A DNA stretch of 64,000 nt from contig NMRA01000661.1 of NCBI GenBank assembly GCA_002633005.1, forward strand, positions 126,194 to 190,193, given 5' to 3'. Below, in pieces: positions 61,301 through 64,000 of the stretch. The number at the start of each line of letters is the position of its first letter. Position 1 is the stretch's first letter. Origin of the DNA: Phoronis australis (Eukaryota > Phoronida > Phoronidae). The position numbers and the translations under genes are program-made. The notes under the pieces were generated by a model that saw only the letters and a program-made list of their open reading frames with translations, was not told where the DNA came from and searched no databases.

Positions 61301-62811
61301 AATGCCCACTAAAATGAAAGAAAGCAGCATAATGGCACAATTGTTCAAAACACAAGTAACGACAACAAAATCGAAGTACGTAAACTGGGAAAATGAAACT
61401 GGGTCAAGTGAAAACAAGCGGAAAGTGAGTGTTTTAATTAACACAGTCTCAGTTTTATTACTAACAGGTGAACAATGCATTGATTACTTTCGATGTAATT
61501 TGTAAGCAGCTTTTCTTCCGTATCCGATATCTCCATAAGAAGCTAACATTTGCCTCAATTTTTTGGACACCTGACTGCATTCCAAATAATTCAATAACTT
61601 ACGGCACGGAGTAAACAGCATCTTACCAAAGAAGGGTATGATCGAGTCCCGGTAATAGGCGTCGGACAATCCTACTTTAACAGAATGCCTTCTACTGGAA
61701 ATGTCGGGGATGCTGATGGGCAGCTAGATGTGATCAGACAGAGAGGGGCTTAGATAGATGTGACAACAGGGGAGGAGGGGGGCAGTTAATACTGACCATC
61801 GATCAGCAACGTGTGGTTAGCTTAAGCAGGGTATTGTCATGCTGTGCGGCCAAATGTAATTTCACCACGACTTTACCCTCACTTAGGCCAGCATTTAGCA
61901 CGGGCCACAGACTCCAGTGAACAAAAGATGCTCTTCAAGAGATCGTCTTCACCTATTGAGCCACATGGTCAACAGAATTTATATATGCTAGTCCAGACAA
62001 ATTAGGAAAGATTTTGCTAAGTGATAAGTTTGGTCATATCAGCTGATAAATGCTCAACAGTGGAGGCATATATAAAACGACCATGCTGTATGCAAAGCCG
62101 TGTGAGAGGACGCCTCAGAAACACCACCTCGTGGATGTTCAAACAACTGAAAGATGAAGCTGAAGGTTTGGGCACCTGCTGTTCTTACTCAGCCCCAGAG
62201 GTGTCACTGAAAGAAGTTCAAGGTCACAGAATTGAAGGTGACCTGGCTTGACTGGATGTACCAAAAACGTGCATTGCCAATGGACAAAAACAGAGGTGAA
62301 CTTTCTTAACTGGTTACAGCTGATAGTACGACTTTCATTCAAGGCAACACTGTTGGGAGAAAAGTTCTGAATTCCTGCTCTCCAAGGGAAGACGTAGAAC
62401 ATCGTTGTGAATTTGTTCTCATGGCAACCACAAAATTCCAAATCCCAAGTTTTCTACATACAAAACCACAAAAATTAAGAAAAAATATTAATAAGACTGG
62501 GAAGCTTTTAAGCCACAACAAACTAATCTTTGTTCCACCTCCTCAAATTTACAATAAAGGCGATTATTGATATGCATGTGGTCACTCAAATCCAAGTGTA
62601 AATCAAGCCAAGTCAAATGTGAGTCATCGGAAACATCTGAAAAAGAGGGAGAGACAGGGGAGAGAGAAAACAAGAAGGGAAACGGCAGACACCACAGGCA
62701 TGAAGCATACATACCGCGGACCGGGTCATAGCGGTCAAGGTAGTAAGCATCTGATGTGCCAACTCTGACAGGGTGGCTGCTTGTGGAGATGCTGTTTAGA
62801 GGGACGGGAAT
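43216..62811 (-). CDS. PLXDC: Plexin-domain-containing receptor (PLXDC1/2, TEM7 family), 3' part
   Basis: Single-pass type I membrane protein of the TEM7/PLXDC family, known in vertebrates as endothelial and PEDF-binding receptors. Exons on the minus strand: 62811-62715 or 61723-61627 (alternatives), 59918-59823, 59163-59012 (PSI), 57872-57803, 56909-56856 (tentative), 55469-55362, 48445-48005, optional 47663-47655, 47568-47506, 45035-44908 (membrane), 43320-43216 (end). Phases agree at every junction. Diagnostic strings are VGLSDAYY, RRTIYEYHKV, a Cys-rich PSI block with DRGRQKWINSGCP, and a membrane segment followed by YAYRNP. The signal peptide and the nidogen-like N-terminal half lie beyond the window's right edge. 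PLXDC1 and PLXDC2 cannot be separated here. Confidence 0.85.
44908..45035 (-). CDS. PLXDC: PLXDC transmembrane exon
   Basis: Acceptor CTGAACAG, donor GTATGTGC. Encodes a ~25-residue hydrophobic helix (GVIFGVIVLLMLIVAFIGWI) followed by VYAYRNPESRSGQWLIR. Phase in 1, out 0. Confidence 0.88.
45800..46215. repeat. ~56-bp minisatellite, seven to eight units
   Basis: GTGCAAARTATACC-like starts recur at about 45,817, 45,873, 45,927, 45,983, 46,042, 46,098, 46,155 and 46,209. Each unit also carries TCAACAAGTACAAAACTGA. Spacing is 54-59 bp. It lies in the PLXDC intron just upstream of the membrane exon. Confidence 0.9.
46348..46375. repeat. CAGACAGG-type microsatellite
   Basis: Short imperfect run of CAGACAGACAGGCAGG units. 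Confidence 0.7.
47506..47568 (-). CDS. PLXDC: PLXDC stalk exon (63 nt, phase 1-1)
   Basis: Acceptor TTTCAAACAG, donor G|GTAATG. Encodes NSPNGQRVKGDVPLSGNNNK, a hydrophilic linker. Being symmetric, it can be skipped without frameshift. Confidence 0.65.
47655..47663 (-). CDS. PLXDC: Candidate 9-nt PLXDC micro-exon
   Basis: CTCCAATTG lies between an acceptor with a good branch-site match (TCTAAC about 20 nt before the AG of GATTTCAG) and a near-consensus donor GTAAGTAT. It would add A-P-I in phase 1-1. A longer exon using an upstream AG would end in phase 2 and break the frame. Confidence 0.4.
48005..48445 (-). CDS. PLXDC: PLXDC large Ser/Thr-rich stalk exon (441 nt)
   Basis: Acceptor TTATTTAG, donor G|GTAACT, phase 1-1 and open throughout (146 codons). 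It is rich in Ser, Thr and charged residues (STSLPKSTSG, SSTMSSTV, STEGTSIGST), consistent with an O-glycosylated extracellular stalk, and has one NAS sequon. No homology to other domains is recognised. Confidence 0.7.
49150..50170. repeat. Degenerate ~150-170 bp tandem repeats
   Basis: A recurring block ATGGCCACTANNRNGRNG...GGTAGTCAAATCNGTCTG occurs near 49,237, 49,384, 49,555 and 49,727. Between these are CCAAGTTT/TCAAGTTTC and TTCTCTAGATAT-like strings. Related units occur at 60,540-61,080. Function unknown; it lies in a PLXDC intron. Confidence 0.6.
51575..52856. repeat. First copy of a 1,282-bp direct duplication
   Basis: Identical, apart from a handful of single-base differences, to 52,884-54,165, separated only by a 27-base N-gap. 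Very probably redundant contig ends or two haplotypes placed in tandem. Wholly intronic. Confidence 0.92.
52857..52883. other. Assembly gap (27 N)
   Basis: Separates the two nearly identical 1,282-bp copies. Confidence 0.98.
52884..54165. repeat. Second copy of the 1,282-bp direct duplication
   Basis: Offset 1,309 from the first copy. About six substitutions were noticed by eye. The 108-aa ORF in both copies (51856-52182 and 53165-53491) is one sequence seen twice. Confidence 0.92.
55362..55469 (-). CDS. PLXDC: PLXDC Thr-rich stalk exon (108 nt, phase 1-1)
   Basis: Acceptor CTGCTGCAG, donor G|GTATCT. Encodes FSTQRVVTLTDATTGTYRVS and on to RRNITQ. The TTT/TTGT character and one NIT sequon resemble the mucin-like region after the PSI domain of vertebrate PLXDC2. 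Confidence 0.6.
56182..56290 (+). mobile_element. tRNA-derived SINE, degraded
   Basis: A TGGCTCAGTGG box A-like string lies at 56,221. A poor box B remains near 56,270. The 40 bases before it (AGTCTGATTAGATT...) match those before the better copy at 63,841, showing one family. Confidence 0.5.
56856..56909 (-). CDS. PLXDC: Tentative PLXDC stalk exon (54 nt, phase 1-1)
   Basis: Pyrimidine-rich acceptor ending ATGGGCAG and donor G|GTATATTG bracket 17 codons (IDLLDVKLVNGNDLRIE). The phase fits its neighbours. Only splice-site and phase evidence supports it. Confidence 0.4.
57682..57710. repeat. (AAGGGGTC)n short tandem repeat
   Basis: Three to four consecutive AAGGGGTC units. Confidence 0.85.
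57803..57872 (-). CDS. PLXDC: PLXDC post-PSI exon (70 nt)
   Basis: Acceptor TTTCTATAG, donor G|GTAATT; phase 0 in, 1 out. Encodes ASKQDCSYVPPTKSPQK and on, providing the cysteine that follows the CP motif of the PSI domain in this family. Confidence 0.72.
58157..58507. mobile_element. 350-bp near-perfect palindromic foldback element
   Basis: Arms 58157-58319 and 58341-58507 are almost perfect reverse complements, with a loop of about 21 bp. As a result very similar ORFs appear on both strands. No transposase. Behaves as a foldback or MITE in a PLXDC intron. Confidence 0.85.
58620..58805. repeat. Dispersed repeat, copy 1
   Basis: Aligns with 63,470-63,660. Shared strings are CAAAATAACGTAATCAATAACAT / CAAAACAACGAAATCAATAACAT (shown shortened), CTCAAAAACACT, and a conserved end near GCTCCTCATGCAAAAGTG / GCTCATCAAGCAAAAGTG. 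Non-coding. Confidence 0.6.
59012..59163 (-). CDS. PLXDC: PLXDC PSI-domain exon
   Basis: Acceptor CTTGCAG, donor CAG|GTACGC. Encodes 50 residues with the PSI cysteine pattern C-x6-C-x2-C...C-x2-C-x5-C...C: CNVLANCGLC, KCGWC, QCSDGMDRGRQ, NSGCP. The D-R-x-R-Q-x-W-x-x-S-G-C-P end is specific to PLXDC proteins rather than to plexins or integrins. Confidence 0.9.
59823..59918 (-). CDS. PLXDC: PLXDC exon following the duplicated exons
   Basis: Acceptor ATCTCTTCAG, donor A|GTAAGT, 96 nt, phase 1-1. Encodes ITRRTIYEYHKVVINTTLIR through IEPLP, matching the RRTIYEYH block and the P-L-P end before the PSI domain in the family. NTT is a sequon. Confidence 0.88.
60540..61080. repeat. Second cluster of degenerate ~150-bp repeats
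   Basis: ATAGCCACTAGGTGGCATG at about 60,717 and CCCACCAGGGGACATAG at about 60,868 are variants of the block seen at 49.2-50.2 kb. Interspersed are AAATTTCA and TTCGAGAACC/TTCCGGAGAA strings. Intronic. Confidence 0.5.
61627..61723 (-). CDS. PLXDC: PLXDC duplicated exon B (97 nt)
   Basis: Acceptor ACATCTAG, donor G|GTAAGATG. Encodes LPISIPDISSRRHSVKVGLS followed by DAYYRDSIIPFF plus one base. Same length, same phases and same core (VKVGLSDAYY) as exon A upstream. Joins exon 59918 in frame as G-A-ITRRTIYEYH. Confidence 0.85.
62715..62811 (-). CDS. PLXDC: PLXDC duplicated exon A (97 nt)
   Basis: Acceptor ATATTTCAG, donor G|GTATGTAT. Encodes IPVPLNSISTSSHPVRVGTS followed by DAYYLDRYDPVR plus one base. 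The matching segment of vertebrate PLXDC2 (IPV...HPVKVGLSDAF) shows both A and B are orthologous to one vertebrate exon. Confidence 0.87.
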
Positions 62812-63469
62812 CTGAAATATGAGACGATGTAAACAGCTTGCTTCAAGGGCGAATATCCATGGCAACTGAAAACTGAAAGTCTTGTGAAGCATGGCAAAGT
62901 GCAATGGGTATGAAATTATCATAATCAAGAGCACATTAATTTATACACGACGAAATTGTATTTAAAGGCACCTCACAAATTGACACAATGCAAAATTTTC
63001 AATATTCTACAAAGGCATCTCAATGCACAGCTTTTTTTGCAAATTTGTGCATGTATGCATCATATCAACTTTTCTTTTGTCACATGTGAGACGCGCTATT
63101 TCTCAATGACAACAATCTGTGAATAAAAAACCAACACTTGATGCAGCATAAAAAAAAACAGCAAACCTGACAAAACACTAACACTCTAGTAGGTAATTGG
63201 CTCACGTTTTGTCACAGAATTCTCAAAATGTCACAGAATGTCATCATGTCACAGGGAAACCGTTTCATGAGTTTTTATATTTTGAGGTGATGTCACAACA
63301 TGTCAAGACACATTTTTGGTGAAAGTCGACAAAGAGAATAAATTATTCAAGGTTGTGTACAACCTTATTGTCTTGCTGTTGTATGAAGACAAATATCTAC
63401 AAACCTATTCTAACTCCTGGATCACATGACCATGACTTTGTATATTACTAAAATTTAGCAATAAAAATA

Positions 63470-63660
63470 ATTTAATGTTACAGCAAAATAACGTAATCAA
63501 TAACATGACCAAATTTTGTTGGATAAATGCACAAGATAAAACCTCAAAAACACTATTAAGCTTTCCTAATTTATCATTTTGTTTTCGTTTTATGCCACTT
63601 TTGATTTTTTTATAAAAAACACAAAAGTCCTTTTGACAGCTCCTCATGCAAAAGTGGAAA
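63470..63660. repeat. Dispersed repeat, copy 2
   Basis: Partner of 58,620-58,805, same orientation, moderately diverged. Confidence 0.6.
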
Positions 63661-63712
63661 ATTTTAAAAACAATTCCTAGCAGCTCACAAACATTTTAAG
63701 CCTGGTCTGCAT

Positions 63713-64000
63713 ACCACCTACAGGCCACATCATGTGACCTAATGAATGCAAGTCCGAAAAATTTCTGCCCCTGACCCAGACTCGAACCCACAACCAGGGT
63801 TAAGATTATATTCACATTATGGGTGGAATGCCCACTGCTAAGTCTGATTGGATTTCTGTATTTGACCAGTGGTCCTAATGGCTCAGTGGCTAGAGTGTCT
63901 GTAGGGTTAGCAGAAGGGCCCGAGTTTCGAGTCCCGGCCGGGGGCAGAAACCTTTTCGGACTTATGTTCATTAGGCCGCGTGATGTGGCCAACAGGTGGC
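63713..64000. mobile_element. Two tRNA-derived SINE copies in inverted orientation
   Basis: On the plus strand TGGCTCAGTGG (box A) at 63,879 and TTTCGAGTCC (box B) near 63,925 are followed by a tail that runs to the window end. On the minus strand box B GGGTTCGAGTC at 63,776-63,790 is followed by a similar tail (TTCGGACTTGCATTCATTAG). The tails are mutual reverse complements, so the pair can form a long hairpin. Confidence 0.65.

Larger units (their letters stand above)
62812..64000. other. PLXDC intron running off the window
   Basis: No further PLXDC exon is recognisable; the exon ending in the expected phase 0 before exon A must lie beyond 64,000. The stretch holds TGTCACA-rich sequence at 63,210-63,300, a short palindrome AAGGTTGTGTACAACCTT at about 63,349, the dispersed repeat and an inverted SINE pair. 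Confidence 0.6.

Overview
This is eukaryotic DNA with interrupted genes, AT-rich introns, many small transposable elements, two N-gaps and one haplotype-like assembly duplication. The gene content (tandem cytosolic sulfotransferases, a secreted serpin, a single-exon galactose-3-O-sulfotransferase and a plexin-domain-containing receptor), the intron-rich style and a strong excess of the palindrome TACATGTA point to a marine invertebrate. An invertebrate deuterostome such as amphioxus (Branchiostoma) is my best guess; a mollusc cannot be excluded.

Left third (2.4-29.6 kb, + strand): two intact, head-to-tail cytosolic sulfotransferase (SULT) genes, 283 and 288 aa. Each has six coding exons with identical phases; exons 2-6 have identical lengths and intron 5 is 164 bp in both. 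They lie in a tandem segmental duplication that starts at about the start codon and ends about 1.2-1.8 kb past the stop. The copies differ by transposon insertions, by an intron-4 block that lies in opposite orientation, and by complementary remains of a Ty3/gypsy element in the same intron.

Centre (29.8-36.4 kb): a two-exon gene for a 399-aa secreted inhibitory-type serpin (+), then an element with ~170-bp terminal inverted repeats spanning an N-gap, then a 524-aa type II membrane Gal3ST-like sulfotransferase in one coding exon (-).

Right part (43.2-62.8 kb, - strand): the 3' portion of a plexin-domain-containing (PLXDC1/2, TEM7-type) gene. I could reconstruct eleven exon positions plus a 9-nt micro-exon candidate: two duplicated 97-nt exons that look mutually exclusive, the PSI exon, a modular Ser/Thr-rich stalk built of phase 1-1 exons, the transmembrane exon and the terminal exon. 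The 5' part of the gene lies beyond 64,000.

The genes do not form an operon. Two enzyme types use PAPS (cytosolic SULT and Golgi Gal3ST), but their proximity may be accidental. The most interesting item is the pair of same-length, same-phase exons in the PLXDC gene. The rest is a detailed transposon record, including a Harbinger-type insertion with its empty site preserved in the paralogous block.
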